Numbered from the stretch's first letter, positions 25,969 to 35,944 are shown. The stretch is DNA of 64,000 nt from Paenibacillus urinalis (GCF_028747985.1 NZ_CP118108.1:2299501-2363500); one strand, 5' to 3'. Translations and numbers: made by a program. Notes: a model not told the origin generated them from the sequence alone.

Positions 25969-27429
25969 TTAATATTGTTTCATTCTGGATCTGATCCGAG
26001 GATCAAAGAACGCATACAAAATGTCGATAATGACATTGACGATCGAGATCGTGATCGCGGTGTATACTACACCCCCAAGAATGCCGGGGATATCAGGTAT
26101 GAACTGTTTATCGACGATGTAGCTTCCGATCCCGCTGATGTTGAACACTTTCTCCGTTACAGCAGCGCCGCCAAGCATTCCGCCAAACTGAAGGCCGATG
26201 ACCGTAATAATCGGGATAATGGCATTACCCACGGCATGCTTCCAGAGTACGGCTCTACTGCTAAGTCCCTTTGCTTTGGCTGTAGTAATGTAATCCTCGT
26301 GAATGACTTCTAGTGTAGAAGAACGGGTCATTCGAGCAACGGCGGCGGTAAGGCCGGTACCGAGCACGATGGTCGGCATGATGATCGAAGCTGCATTCTC
26401 AGGATTAAAGGTGGCGGGAAGCCAGCCCAGCTTAATTGAGAAGTTCATAATAAAGATGAGCCCTTGCCAGAAGTTCGGGATGGACAGACCGATCAGTGCG
26501 ACGAACATAAAGGTGTAGTCAAAAAAGGAATTAGGCTTGGTTGCTGAAATAATGCCTACAGGAATCGCAATGATGATGGCCATTAGAAGTGATATCAGGG
26601 TCAAAGTAAGTGTAATCGGAAATTTACGTGCGATACTCGACGCTACATCTTCATTGCCGGTGTAGGAAGTACCGAGGTCAAACAACGCTATTCCCTTCAG
26701 ATTGTTCCACAGCTGTGCGAAATAACTCTGATCCAGACCGTAAATGTGATTAAAATTCGCGATCTGCTCCTTCGTCGCCCCTTCGCCGAGAATGTTGGCA
26801 GCCGGATCGAATGGAGATAGGTACAGGATTGAAAATACCGCAATGGTGACTCCGATGATGACAAAAAAGCTCATGATCAGTCTCTCAAAGGTATACTTCA
26901 CGTAGGGGTTGCTGTACAGAAGAATAAGTATGTACATCAATAGTCCTGGAAGTAATGAAATGCCAAGGAACAAAGGCTGCTGCAGCCAGGACTGAAACCT
27001 CTGATGATAGCTTCGCTGATCCAGACCAAGGGCTCTTCCTCGTTCTTCAGCCTGGAGCAATACTGCGGACTTGAAGGATTCCTCTGTCCATTGTTCAGCC
27101 TCTGCTTCAAGCTGTGCTGCTGATACCTTCTGATTGAAAAAAGCATGCTTGCGCTCCAGCTGGGTTATGTATTTTCGTTTCAATTCATCCCGGTCGCCTG
27201 AAGCGATCAGCTCTGTTCTAATTTGCTCCATGAGTGAAGAGGAAGAATGTTTGCCTCTCCGAGACCAATGAATGAAGAAAGTGACCAAATGAACAGGCAG
27301 TCCCAGGATGATCAGTGCCCAGGCATACAAGGGTCGGTGCAGCATTTTGCCATAGGCTTCACTGATAATATCTGAAAAACGGAAATGCACAGGTGACTGG
27401 GAAGGTTCCGGTGATCTCGCAATTTCCAT
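25969..27429 (-). CDS. ABC importer permease, DppB/OppB-like with N-terminal extension
   Basis: The protein has 486 residues against about 310 for the family. Residues from about 170 on are a normal DppB-type permease: FDLGTSYTGNEDV, FPITLTLTLISLLMAIIIAIPVG, EAA loop EDYITTAKAKGLSSRAVLWKHAVGNA, C-terminal DPRIRSRMK. The N-terminal ~170 residues contain a helix at about 35-55, a charged, probably alpha-helical segment (RTELIASGDRDELKRKYITQ and following) and a second helix at about 152-171. First gene of the importer operon; a strong sigma-A promoter precedes it. Confidence 0.88.
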   Translation of the reverse strand: MEIARSPEPSQSPVHFRFSDIISEAYGKMLHRPLYAWALIILGLPVHLVTFFIHWSRRGKHSSSSLMEQIRTELIASGDRDELKRKYITQLERKHAFFNQKVSAAQLEAEAEQWTEESFKSAVLLQAEERGRALGLDQRSYHQRFQSWLQQPLFLGISLLPGLLMYILILLYSNPYVKYTFERLIMSFFVIIGVTIAVFSILYLSPFDPAANILGEGATKEQIANFNHIYGLDQSYFAQLWNNLKGIALFDLGTSYTGNEDVASSIARKFPITLTLTLISLLMAIIIAIPVGIISATKPNSFFDYTFMFVALIGLSIPNFWQGLIFIMNFSIKLGWLPATFNPENAASIIMPTIVLGTGLTAAVARMTRSSTLEVIHEDYITTAKAKGLSSRAVLWKHAVGNAIIPIITVIGLQFGGMLGGAAVTEKVFNISGIGSYIVDKQFIPDIPGILGGVVYTAITISIVNVIIDILYAFFDPRIRSRMKQY

Positions 27430-27480
27430 ATCGTTTACCTCCTTTCTAAAGAAATTGCATTATTCCGATCAATATAGTAT

Positions 27481-27509
27481 ATTTTATTTGCGGTTTAGAA
27501 CCTTGTCAA
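27481..27509 (-). promoter_or_regulatory. Sigma-A promoter of the importer operon
   Basis: On the minus strand TTGACA (27509-27504), a 17-base spacer and TAAAAT (27486-27481) lie about 50 bases before the first permease gene. The divergent ATPase gene has no equally clear promoter in the shared gap. Confidence 0.8.
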
Positions 27510-27618
27510 TCACCAGAGTGACAAAATTTACATAAGGTCAATTCATTTATCAATTTCATAACTCTCAGATGTTAAGAGATTGAATTCTATTCATTAACTT
27601 TATAAGCAGGTGAACATC

Positions 27619-29355
27619 GTGGAGACTATTTTACAGGTTCATAATTTGCAAGTATCCTTCCGATCACAGGAACGGGAATTTGATGCAGTTAAAGGGATCA
27701 GCTTTGATGTGAAGAAGGGAGAGACCCTGGGAATTGTCGGTGAATCCGGAAGCGGGAAGAGTGTAACTGCACGCTCGATCATGAGGCTACTGCCATCACC
27801 TCCTTCCCGCATGAAGGATGGGGAGATATTGTTCCTGGGTCAGAATTTGGCTCACAAATCGGAGAAGGAGATGGAATCGATCCGTGGAAGAGACATCGGC
27901 ATGATTTTTCAAGATCCGATGACCTCTCTTAATCCAACGATCCGGATTGGCAAGCAAATTGCCGAAAGTCTGATCAAGCATCGGAACATGTCGAAGAAGG
28001 AAGCGAAACAGGAAGCGATCGAAATGCTGAAGCTGGTCGGAATTCGGGACAGTGAGGCTAGGTATAATCAGTATCCTCATGAATTCTCGGGAGGGATGAG
28101 GCAGCGTGCGATGATTGCCATTGCCCTTGCATGTAGACCTTCATTATTGATTGCTGATGAACCGACAACGGCGCTCGATGTTACCATTCAGGCCCAGATT
28201 CTAAATGTAATGAAGCATATGCAGGAGAAATTCGGAACCTCTATTATCCTGATTACGCATGATTTAGGCGTTGTAGCCGGAATGTGTGACCGTGTCGTGG
28301 TGATGAAGGATGGAGAAATTGTAGAGAAGGGAACGACAGCGGAGATATTCGAGCAGGCTGAGCATCCCTATACTTTGAAGCTGCTGAATGCATTGCCAAG
28401 ACTGGATGAGAAGAAGAAGCCGAAGCCGGCACCTCAGATTATTACTCCATTTGGCAATGAACCTCTGCTGGAGGTGAATGGGCTTAAACAATATTTTGAT
28501 CTTGGCAAAGGAAACGTAATTAGAGCCGTTGACGATATCAGCTTTTACGTTAAACCAGGCGAGACGCTTGGCGTCGTTGGTGAATCGGGTTCAGGCAAAT
28601 CAACGACAGGAAGAGCGATACTGAGACTGCATGAGCCGACGGCAGGTGAAGTGCTGTATCAAGGCATGCCCGTCAACCGATTAAAGGCCAAGGAAATGAA
28701 AATGATGCGCCGTCACATGCAAATGATCTTCCAGGATCCCTATGCGTCTTTGAATCCGAGATTCAAAATAGTCGATATTATTGGTGAAGCAATGGATGTG
28801 CATGGTCTCAGCGGCAGCAAGGAAGCTCGTAAGAAGAGAGTAGAGGAGCTGCTGGATATGGTCGGCCTCGATCCGGCATATGCAGACCGCTATCCGCACG
28901 AATTCTCCGGCGGACAGCGGCAAAGAATCGGAATTGCACGTGCGCTTGCGGTTGAGCCGAAGTTTATCGTCTGTGATGAGCCTTTATCTGCTCTGGACGT
29001 ATCGATCCAATCTCAAGTAGTGAAGCTGCTCGAAGAGCTGCAGCATAAGCTTGGGCTGACTTATCTGTTCATTGCCCATGACCTATCGATGGTTAAGCAT
29101 ATTAGCGACAGGGTGGCTGTTATGTATGCCGGGAAGATCGTGGAGCTTGCTGAAAGTGAGGAGCTGTACTCCAATCCGCAGCACGAATATACGAAGTCTC
29201 TGCTTGCTGCAATCCCTGTGCCGGATCCCAAGGTTGAAGCCCAGAAGACAAGAAGACTCCTGGAAGAGCAGACAAGTGAGGATAGGTACAATTTGCGAAA
29301 TTCGCAGCTGGTTGAAGTGTCAAAAGGTCATTTTGTCGCTATTCCTGCAGGTTAA
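27619..29355 (+). CDS. Fused double ABC ATPase of peptide/nickel-type importer (DppD-DppF fusion)
   Basis: The protein has 578 residues and two complete nucleotide-binding domains, equivalent to DppD and DppF. Walker A GESGSGKS occurs near residues 40 and 320, signatures FSGGMRQR and FSGGQRQR near 157 and 435, and Walker [13 protein letters not shown] and [12 protein letters not shown]. The C-terminal oligopeptide-type extensions ([12 protein letters not shown] and [16 protein letters not shown]) are present after both domains. GTG 27619 is chosen because CAGGTGA lies 6 bases upstream; GTG 27610 overlaps that site. It is transcribed away from the permease/binding-protein operon, yet supplies both ATPase sites the importer needs. 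Confidence 0.92.
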   Translation: METILQVHNLQVSFRSQEREFDAVKGISFDVKKGETLGIVGESGSGKSVTARSIMRLLPSPPSRMKDGEILFLGQNLAHKSEKEMESIRGRDIGMIFQDPMTSLNPTIRIGKQIAESLIKHRNMSKKEAKQEAIEMLKLVGIRDSEARYNQYPHEFSGGMRQRAMIAIALACRPSLLIADEPTTALDVTIQAQILNVMKHMQEKFGTSIILITHDLGVVAGMCDRVVVMKDGEIVEKGTTAEIFEQAEHPYTLKLLNALPRLDEKKKPKPAPQIITPFGNEPLLEVNGLKQYFDLGKGNVIRAVDDISFYVKPGETLGVVGESGSGKSTTGRAILRLHEPTAGEVLYQGMPVNRLKAKEMKMMRRHMQMIFQDPYASLNPRFKIVDIIGEAMDVHGLSGSKEARKKRVEELLDMVGLDPAYADRYPHEFSGGQRQRIGIARALAVEPKFIVCDEPLSALDVSIQSQVVKLLEELQHKLGLTYLFIAHDLSMVKHISDRVAVMYAGKIVELAESEELYSNPQHEYTKSLLAAIPVPDPKVEAQKTRRLLEEQTSEDRYNLRNSQLVEVSKGHFVAIPAG

Positions 29356-29393
29356 TCAATTGAATATTATGAAATGGATTCGATGCTATAGCG

Positions 29394-29427
29394 AAAAAAC
29401 TGTCTTTCAAAATAAGACGGTTTTTTT
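29394..29427 (+). terminator. Terminator of the double-ATPase gene
   Basis: The stem AAAAAACTGTCTT/AAGACGGTTTTTT is followed by a continuous T run. Confidence 0.88.
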
Positions 29428-29610
29428 GTTTTTGTAAGATGAATGATAAAGAATGCAGTGAATTCGTCACCAAACTACAAAATGCTGCATCATTCTCAGG
29501 GAAGAGCTTATTAAATTGATCTGTATTTTACATAATGTACGATATTTTTTATTAATCAAATGATAGAATAAATTGCTAGATACCAAATATTTACTATTAG
29601 GAGGAGAAGG

Positions 29611-32424
29611 ATGAGAGAAGCTTCGGGATGGATCAGACGCAGCAAATGGTTTAAAGCGGTTACCGCATTATCCCTTGCGGCTACTATTCACACAGGATGG
29701 GGGATTGACGTTCCTTCCGCTCATGCAGAAGGTCCTGCGGATCCGGCACCATTTATCAACGCAAAAGTTGTTAACGAGAATGCCGGGAAGAAAATATTGT
29801 TTGATAATACGCATGCACAGACGGCAGGTGCGGCAGATTGGGTTATTGACGGTGGTTTTTCCGATTTTGGCAATGCTTTGGCAGCCGATGGTTTCTATGT
29901 CAAAGAGCTTCGCAAATCCACTCCGATCACACTAAGCGACTTGTCTGATTACGATGCATTTGTCATCGCAGAACCGAATGTCCCTTTCAAACAAAGTGAA
30001 CAAGCAGCCATGGAACAATATGTAGAGCAGGGCGGAAGCATCTTTTTCATCGGTGATCATTATAATGCAGACCGTAACAAGAACCGCTGGGATGGCTCTG
30101 AATCCTTCAACGGGTATCGGAGAGGCGCCTGGACAGATCCCGCCAAGGGAATGAGTACTGAGGAGAAGAACTCAGCCGCTATGCAAGGCGTCGTTAGTTC
30201 GGATTGGCTGTCGGATAATTTTGGTGTCCGCTTCCGCTATAACGCACTTGGCGACGTGGATGCCAATGTCATTGTGGAACCAGAACAATCCTTCGGCATA
30301 ACTGAAGGGGTAGACTCTGTAGCGATGCATGCGGGCTCCACGCTTGCTATTACTGACCCGGAGAAGGCAAAGGGCATCGTGTACGTGCCTGAGACGAATG
30401 AGGCATGGGGCAATGCAGTAGATCAGGGCGTATACAATGGCGGCGGCATTGAGGAAGGACCTTATGTGGCCGTATCTAAAGTAGGCGAGGGTAAGGCAGC
30501 CTTTATAGGTGATTCCTCACCGGTCGAGGACGCCACACCGAAGTATGTTCGAGAAGAAACAGGAAGCAAGAAGACGACGTATGATGGCTTCAAGGAGCAG
30601 GATGATGCCGTGCTGCTGGTGAATTTGATGAATTGGTTGACTGATCAAGAGAGTTATACGGATCTGACAGAGATTTCCGGTCTTGAGCTCGATCAGCCGA
30701 CAGAGCTGCTTGCTTTTGAAGAACCGGCTGCATCAACGGAGCCTCAAGCAGAGCCTTGGTCTCAACCTGCTGCAGGCTACAAGTGGTGGGATCCATCGAC
30801 GTTCAAGCCAGGATCTTATGGAAGCACAACTCCAGCACCGTCGAACCCGGCTTACAGCTTTGTTCACCAAGACGAGCTTCCGAATGCAGAAACGTTCCAG
30901 ATTCGGGTCGTGATCAACAATCTTGCGCCGAACAGTACGGTATCAGGATATAGTGCCGGAATTTATTTGGCAGGCGGAACACAAGTTGCGAAGGTACAGA
31001 ATGAGAATGGCACGTGGCCGAGCGCATACGGCTATAGTCAGACCTTCAGTGTGACAGCCAATAGTCAAGGTACGGCTTACAAGGATCTGACGGTACAGAT
31101 CAAACCGGGAACGACAGGTGCTGCGAGCTTAAGACTTAGACAAAACGGCTCCAACCTCCTGACTTCCCCGGTGACGATTGCGAATGTAACCGCCGAACCG
31201 TTACCCGATGAAGAAGAGGAGTCTCCCCAGATAAGCTTAATTCCGATCAGTGAAGCACGTCTCCAGCCTGAAGGCACTGTGGTCAAAGTTGAGGGTGTAA
31301 TTACAACTCAGCCCGGTGCATTTGGCGGTCAGGCGTTCTACATTCAGGATGAAACAGCAGGGATTTATGTTTATCAAACACAAAGCGGCTTCAATACAGG
31401 TGATAAGGTGCAGATTACTGCACCTTTAACACTGTATAATACTGAGCTTGAGCTGGCTGATGTTGTCTCAATTGAGAAGACAGGCACCGCTGATCTTCCA
31501 CAATCCAAGGAAGTGACAGCGATCAATGATAGTAACCAAGGTCAGCTCGTTACATTAACGAATGTAACCATTCAGAACATCATCACGGCTACTCCGACGG
31601 GATCTTTTGAATTTGATGCGGTCTCGGATCAAACGAATCATATTCGGGTAGATACTAGAACAGGACTAAGCCTCGAAGAGTTCCCTTATCAGGAAGGCGA
31701 CAAAGTGAGCATTACTGGAGTTTCTGCTATTTTTCGTGGAAATTATCAGTTAAAGCCAAGGGGGATGGAGGATATTGTTCCGGCGGAAGAAACGGAGGAG
31801 CCTCAAGAGCCTGAAGAACCAGAGGTTCCAGAAGAACCGGTACTTGCTGACGGTGTGCCTGGACATGCTGCACTTACGAGCAATCACGGATACACTGGGC
31901 TGAGAAATGGGAATTATGATGTAACGATGAATTTGTGGTGGGGAAACAATGCAACAGAGTACAAGCTGTATGAGAACGGTGAACTCATTGATCAGCAGAA
32001 GCTCAGTGACAAGTCTCCAGAGAGACAAACAGCAACGACCTCGATTACGGGCAAAAGCAATGGTACGTACGTTTATACTTACGAGCTGACGAATACTTAT
32101 GGAACGACTACAGGCTCCGAGCTTGTTGTTACGGTGACCGATGCGAATCCAGGAAAAGCAGTGCTCTCTAACGACAACTGGGATCAAGATGGCAACTACT
32201 CCGTATTCATGAACTTGTGGTGGGGAACAAATGCTCATACTTATCGCCTATATGAGAACGGAGAGCTCCTCGAGACTACAACACTTGTGCCGAGCTCTCC
32301 TAATGGTCAGCAAGCGGTGATTGCCATTCAGAATCGCGCTGCCGGAACCTATGAATATGTTGCGGAGCTGGTTAACGATGCCGGCGTTACACAAACAGAC
32401 AAGATCGTTGTAACGGTAAAATAG
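29611..32424 (+). CDS. Large secreted multidomain protein (GATase-like, OB-fold, chitinase-A-N-like repeats)
   Basis: The protein has 937 residues. A signal peptide ends at SAHA (about residue 39). Residues about 55-345 look like a ThuA/DUF4350-like class I glutamine-amidotransferase fold: KILFDNTHAQTAG, YDAFVIAEPNVPF, GGSIFFIGDHYNADRN, GKAAFIGDSSPVED. A beta-rich region follows (about 375-525), then an OB-fold nucleic-acid/ligand-binding domain of the type found in secreted YhcR-like nucleases (EGTVVKVEGVITTQPG, about 543-722). A Glu/Pro linker (724-745) leads to two ~95-residue repeats (749-843 and 846-937) with MNLWWGxNAxxYxLYENGEL, as in the N-terminal domain of chitinase A. No nuclease catalytic domain was identified. 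The enzyme activity, if any, is unknown. AGGAGGAGAAGG precedes the ATG. Confidence 0.75.
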   Translation: MREASGWIRRSKWFKAVTALSLAATIHTGWGIDVPSAHAEGPADPAPFINAKVVNENAGKKILFDNTHAQTAGAADWVIDGGFSDFGNALAADGFYVKELRKSTPITLSDLSDYDAFVIAEPNVPFKQSEQAAMEQYVEQGGSIFFIGDHYNADRNKNRWDGSESFNGYRRGAWTDPAKGMSTEEKNSAAMQGVVSSDWLSDNFGVRFRYNALGDVDANVIVEPEQSFGITEGVDSVAMHAGSTLAITDPEKAKGIVYVPETNEAWGNAVDQGVYNGGGIEEGPYVAVSKVGEGKAAFIGDSSPVEDATPKYVREETGSKKTTYDGFKEQDDAVLLVNLMNWLTDQESYTDLTEISGLELDQPTELLAFEEPAASTEPQAEPWSQPAAGYKWWDPSTFKPGSYGSTTPAPSNPAYSFVHQDELPNAETFQIRVVINNLAPNSTVSGYSAGIYLAGGTQVAKVQNENGTWPSAYGYSQTFSVTANSQGTAYKDLTVQIKPGTTGAASLRLRQNGSNLLTSPVTIANVTAEPLPDEEEESPQISLIPISEARLQPEGTVVKVEGVITTQPGAFGGQAFYIQDETAGIYVYQTQSGFNTGDKVQITAPLTLYNTELELADVVSIEKTGTADLPQSKEVTAINDSNQGQLVTLTNVTIQNIITATPTGSFEFDAVSDQTNHIRVDTRTGLSLEEFPYQEGDKVSITGVSAIFRGNYQLKPRGMEDIVPAEETEEPQEPEEPEVPEEPVLADGVPGHAALTSNHGYTGLRNGNYDVTMNLWWGNNATEYKLYENGELIDQQKLSDKSPERQTATTSITGKSNGTYVYTYELTNTYGTTTGSELVVTVTDANPGKAVLSNDNWDQDGNYSVFMNLWWGTNAHTYRLYENGELLETTTLVPSSPNGQQAVIAIQNRAAGTYEYVAELVNDAGVTQTDKIVVTVK

Positions 32425-32485
32425 AGGTTTACAATCCATACAAATTAGATTAATATTTATTCTGTAATTAATAGAACGTGAATTT

Positions 32486-32539
32486 GACCCCACTTTTATT
32501 GTTTTCTGGATTCTAAAACAATAGGAGCGGGGTCTTTTT
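32486..32539 (+). terminator. Terminator between the secreted protein and the DMT gene
   Basis: The long stem GACCCC..TTATTGTTTT with AAAACAATA..GGGGTC is followed by TTTTT. It ends just before the ribosome binding site of the next gene, so it could also attenuate that gene if transcription starts upstream. Confidence 0.8.
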
Positions 32540-32555
32540 ATGGAGGTAAACAGCT

Positions 32556-33485
32556 TTGTTACAACTTATGAAGAACTCGTTTTATGTGTTTTTGGCAGCT
32601 TGCTCGTTTGGGATTTTGTCGAGCATCGTTAAGCTTGCCTACCAGCAGGGGTTTACATTCCAGGAGGTGACCCTTGGGCAGTTTGGATCAGGCTGGCTGA
32701 TCATGCTGATTCTCATGCTTATTTTCTCCAGGAAAAAGGTGAAGCTGGGACCATTTATTCGTCTTGCCGGTGTGGGAGCATGCACTTGTTTGACAGGAGT
32801 GTTTTACTATTTGTCACTGCAGAGTATTCCTGCGTCGATCGCCGTGGTGCTGCTGTTTCAATTTACTTGGATAGGGGTCGTCATAGAAGTCATCACAACA
32901 CGGCAAAGACCTTCCAAAGCAACGGTCATATCCATTCTGTTATTGCTCTTGGGCACCGTACTGGCTGGAGGTGTTATTGGGGCGAATCCAATGGAATTGA
33001 GTGTGCAGGGGGTATTTCTTGGGCTCATGGCTGCGGTTATGATGGCGCTGTTCATATTTTTCAGTGGCCGGGTCGAGACAGCAATGCCTACGATTTCAAG
33101 AAGCTTCTTCACCTCAACAGGGAGTTTGCTGCTCCTGCTGCTGCTTCATGTCACGATGTATGGCCCATCAGCTGTATTGCAGGTTTCTTTAGAGAATGGA
33201 TTATGGATATACGGACTGATCCTTGGTATTTTCGGTGTTGTCATACCGGTGCTTCTGCTAGCTCTTGGTGCACCAAAGATTAGTATTGGACTGGCTTCTA
33301 TTCTAAGCGCTGGAGAACTTCCTGTTGCCATACTTGCTTCTATATTCGTGCTTAATGAGAGGGTATCCGCCCTGCAATGGATCGGTATTACCGTCATTCT
33401 GATCGGAATCGCCTATCCTCAGGTCGCAGGCCGGAAGCGGCAGGAAGAGAGCGGAGCAAATCCAATTGAAAGCTACTCCTCATAA
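32556..33485 (+). CDS. DMT superfamily (EamA) transporter
   Basis: The protein has 309 residues, ten predicted helices and two tandem EamA halves (SIPASIAVVLLFQFTWIGVV in the first; APKISIGLASILSAGELPVAIL with LNERVSALQWIGITVILIGI in the second). These proteins export small metabolites or amino acids, or import nucleotide-sugar-like compounds; the substrate is not predictable. TTG 32556 is chosen because TGGAGG lies 9-10 bases upstream; ATG 32568 is an alternative. Confidence 0.88.
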   Translation: MLQLMKNSFYVFLAACSFGILSSIVKLAYQQGFTFQEVTLGQFGSGWLIMLILMLIFSRKKVKLGPFIRLAGVGACTCLTGVFYYLSLQSIPASIAVVLLFQFTWIGVVIEVITTRQRPSKATVISILLLLLGTVLAGGVIGANPMELSVQGVFLGLMAAVMMALFIFFSGRVETAMPTISRSFFTSTGSLLLLLLLHVTMYGPSAVLQVSLENGLWIYGLILGIFGVVIPVLLLALGAPKISIGLASILSAGELPVAILASIFVLNERVSALQWIGITVILIGIAYPQVAGRKRQEESGANPIESYSS

Positions 33486-33505
33486 GGGGATTATATAATA
33501 AATGT

Positions 33506-33557
33506 AAAAAACCTTTGAGCGGTGTGATAGGTTCACACTGATCTCAAAGGTTTTTTT
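33506..33557. terminator. Bidirectional terminator between DMT and siderophore-binding gene
   Basis: AAAAAACCTTTGAG..CTCAAAGGTTTTTTT with an inner GTGTGA/TCACAC stem gives T runs on both strands between convergent genes. Confidence 0.9.
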
Positions 33558-33569
33558 ATGATCCGAATT

Positions 33570-34574
33570 TTACTTTGTAATGCTCTCTACAATGCTATCA
33601 ACGATTTGGGTATTGGCCACCGTACCGGTGTAGAGCCAGCTTGTGTCAGCACTGAATTCGTACACATTGCCATTCTTCACAGCCGGAATGTTCTTCCACA
33701 ACGGATCGTTTAATGCTTCTCCGCCTGCCCCTTTATCACTGTTGATCAGGAAGAGGTGGTCTGCGTCAAGCTCGGCCAGCTTCTCAAGCGAAATTGGAAG
33801 CCAGTTGCCAGTACCCGTTGTCGAAATTTCCTTCACAACCTCAGGAACAGCAAGTCCAAGATCATCGTACATTACTGTACCGCTGGATAAATCTTCGCTT
33901 ACCATATAGAACTGATCGGATACGAGCCAAATGGCAGCAGCGGATTCACCGCCTGCAGCTTCATTAAGCGCAGCTTTGGCTTCAGCGGCCTTGGCGTCAT
34001 AATCATCAAGCGCTTTCTGTGCATCTTCTTCCTTACCAAGCACTTCCCCGATCTTGAGGAGCTCATCTCTCCAGTCATTGTTCTGTTCTGAACCAATAAC
34101 ATACGTAGGAGCGATCTTGGAATATTGCTCATATTTATCTCCGCTCGCCATATCTGCCGAATCGAGGATAATCAGATCAGGTTCAAAGCTCGCTACTTGT
34201 TCAAATGGAAGATCGTGTGGAATGGTTGGAACATCCTTTAGCGAGCCTTGCAGGTAATCCTGAATACCGTTAGCTACAGACCACTGTGCTACTGGAGTTA
34301 CACCGAGAGCAACCAGGTTGTCTTCCAGATAAGTCGCGAGTACGCGCTCTGGATTTGCTGGAATGGTAACCTCATGACCCATAGCGTCAGTTACAGTTCT
34401 CTCTGTCGGTTCTTCAACCTCGCTCACAGGTGCTTCCGTCTCAGCTTGTGAAGCATTGTTTGGAGATGTGTTACTATCTGTACCCGATTCACTGCTGCCG
34501 CAGGCGGCAAGAAATGTGGACACGAGCAGCAAGCTCGCCAGAAGCGAGACGATTTTCTTTTTGGAATTCGACAT
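33570..34574 (-). CDS. Iron-siderophore ABC transporter binding lipoprotein
   Basis: The protein has 334 residues with a lipobox LAAC (Cys25), a Ser/Asn/Glu-rich linker and a type III periplasmic-binding-protein fold: TVTDAMGHEVTIPANPERV, FEQVASFEPDLIILDSADM, a long helix with DWRDELLKIGEVLGKEEDA, and LAELDADHLFLIN. It belongs to the FhuD/FeuA/YfiY group; which siderophore it binds is not decidable, but it faces the dhb operon and shares Fur control, so ferri-bacillibactin is a fair guess. No permease or ATPase gene for it lies in the window. Confidence 0.88.
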   Translation of the reverse strand: MSNSKKKIVSLLASLLLVSTFLAACGSSESGTDSNTSPNNASQAETEAPVSEVEEPTERTVTDAMGHEVTIPANPERVLATYLEDNLVALGVTPVAQWSVANGIQDYLQGSLKDVPTIPHDLPFEQVASFEPDLIILDSADMASGDKYEQYSKIAPTYVIGSEQNNDWRDELLKIGEVLGKEEDAQKALDDYDAKAAEAKAALNEAAGGESAAAIWLVSDQFYMVSEDLSSGTVMYDDLGLAVPEVVKEISTTGTGNWLPISLEKLAELDADHLFLINSDKGAGGEALNDPLWKNIPAVKNGNVYEFSADTSWLYTGTVANTQIVDSIVESITK

Positions 34575-34612
34575 GTTGGTTCCCCCTAATTTGTATGTAA
34601 ATCACTTAAAGA

Positions 34613-34641
34613 ATGATAACAATTCTCATTATCATTTGCAA
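34613..34641 (-). promoter_or_regulatory. Fur-controlled promoter of the siderophore-binding gene
   Basis: On the minus strand TTGCAA (34641-34636), a 17-base spacer and TATCAT (34618-34613) form the promoter. The spacer and -10 carry GATAATGAGAATTGTTATC, which matches the 19-bp Fur consensus at 16 of 19 positions by eye, so Fur would occlude the promoter. Confidence 0.85.
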
Positions 34642-35060
34642 TCTATTTTTTTGATACAGAAAAAGGTAGCTATTTATATAGTAGAAACTACACAAGAGTG
34701 AAACAAAAATTTCAGTTTTTTCATCCAATTTCCGACCGATGTCCATGCGCTCAAGCTTGTGTCAGAAGTAGGCCAAGGGTCGCAGTATGTGAAGGCAGAC
34801 TTTTGTATTTAAGGAGCCGCTTCAAACCAGATTTTGGGATGTCCGATATTGACGCTTGCTGGAATGCGAGGTTATTCCGATGAAAAGCAAATACCATTAC
34901 ATACCATTTTTGATGTGGACAAGTGTAGAGGCAGGACCGTATTTTCAGACATAAAAATAGTACTAATGACAGGCATGCGATGTCGAATACGACAATAAAC
35001 GCGTGGTTTTTCGATGGAAAATACCGGATAAAATCCATGGTGAGCTGCATAAGGCAACAT
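34642..35060. other. Non-coding part of the gap between the two iron operons
   Basis: I see nothing firm in this stretch. Short open frames exist on both strands (for example 34698-34883 plus and 34751-35050 minus), but they have no ribosome binding sites, odd amino-acid composition and no recognisable family. It may hold decayed sequence. Confidence 0.4.
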
Positions 35061-35101
35061 TATAATGAGAACCGTTATCAACAAAATGATAATCATTCTC
35101 A
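35061..35101 (+). promoter_or_regulatory. dhb operon promoter region with two tandem Fur boxes
   Basis: TATAAT lies at 35061-35066 with a weak -35 (TGGTGA, 35038-35043, 17-base spacer). Two 7-1-7 Fur-type boxes follow: TGAGAACCGTTATCA at 35066-35080 and TGATAATCATTCTCA at 35087-35101. The centres are 21 bases apart, two helical turns, so two dimers could bind the same face. Iron-loaded Fur should repress dhbACEBF from here. Confidence 0.85.
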
Positions 35102-35124
35102 ACAAAAACAGAGGTGTTGTCGAA

Positions 35125-35910
35125 ATGGCTTCTGCAAGCCTGACAGGAAAAGTCGCTGTCGTGACAGGAGCAGCCCAAGGAATTGGAAAAGCGGTAGCCA
35201 AGGTGCTTGCTGCAGACGGAATTCAGGTTGCTCTTATTGATTATAATGCATCACAGCTTCACGATACCGTAAAGGAATTACAAAAGGAGGGCTATGCTGC
35301 AGCTGCATTTCCTGCGGATGTGCGGGAGAGCAGCTCTGTCGATCATGCGATGCAGCAAATTATCCGGGAAATGGACCATATCGATATAGCCGTCAATGTA
35401 GCCGGTGTCCTCGATACAGGACCGGTTGCTTTTATGGATGACGAGGATTGGCATCAGACATTTGCTGTTAACACACACGGCGTTTTCTATGTGAGCAGAG
35501 CAGCAGCGCGTCATATGATTCCTCGCAAAACGGGTGTAATCATTACCGTCGGCTCTAACGCATATGCCATGCCTCGTGTAAACATGTCAGCCTATGCTGC
35601 TTCCAAAGCAGCTGCTGCCCACTTTACGAAATGTCTCGGACTTGAGCTTGCTCAGCATGGAATCCGGTGCAACATTGTATCGCCAGGTTCAACGGATACA
35701 GACATGCAGCGCGGCATGTGGACTGATGAATTAGGTGCTGAAGCGGTTATTGGCGGTTCTCTGGAAAACTACCGGGTCGGCATCCCGCTTGGCAGAATTG
35801 CCGAAGCAGAGGATATAGCAGATACGGTTGCTTTTCTAATCTCAGATAAGGCGAAGCATATCACGATGTGTGAGCTCAGAGTAGATGGCGGCGCTACACT
35901 TGGTGTGTAG
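35125..35910 (+). CDS. dhbA: 2,3-dihydro-2,3-dihydroxybenzoate dehydrogenase DhbA
   Basis: This NAD-dependent short-chain dehydrogenase oxidises 2,3-dihydro-DHB to 2,3-dihydroxybenzoate, the aryl cap of catechol siderophores. The protein has 261 residues with a Rossmann motif [15 protein letters not shown] (about residue 90), catalytic Ser in VGSNAYA and Tyr-x3-Lys in [10 protein letters not shown] 35125 is chosen because AGAGGTG lies 8 bases upstream; a longer frame from 35065 runs into the Fur boxes. First gene of the Fur-repressed dhbACEBF-mbtH operon. Confidence 0.95.
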   Translation: MASASLTGKVAVVTGAAQGIGKAVAKVLAADGIQVALIDYNASQLHDTVKELQKEGYAAAAFPADVRESSSVDHAMQQIIREMDHIDIAVNVAGVLDTGPVAFMDDEDWHQTFAVNTHGVFYVSRAAARHMIPRKTGVIITVGSNAYAMPRVNMSAYAASKAAAAHFTKCLGLELAQHGIRCNIVSPGSTDTDMQRGMWTDELGAEAVIGGSLENYRVGIPLGRIAEAEDIADTVAFLISDKAKHITMCELRVDGGATLGV

Positions 35911-35944
35911 TGTGAATATATGAACGACTTAGGAGGCGGGTTTT

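Noticed and set aside
34698..35050. Short frames between the two iron operons as hidden genes
   Set aside because: No ribosome binding sites, many rare residues, no family resemblance, and overlapping frames on both strands.
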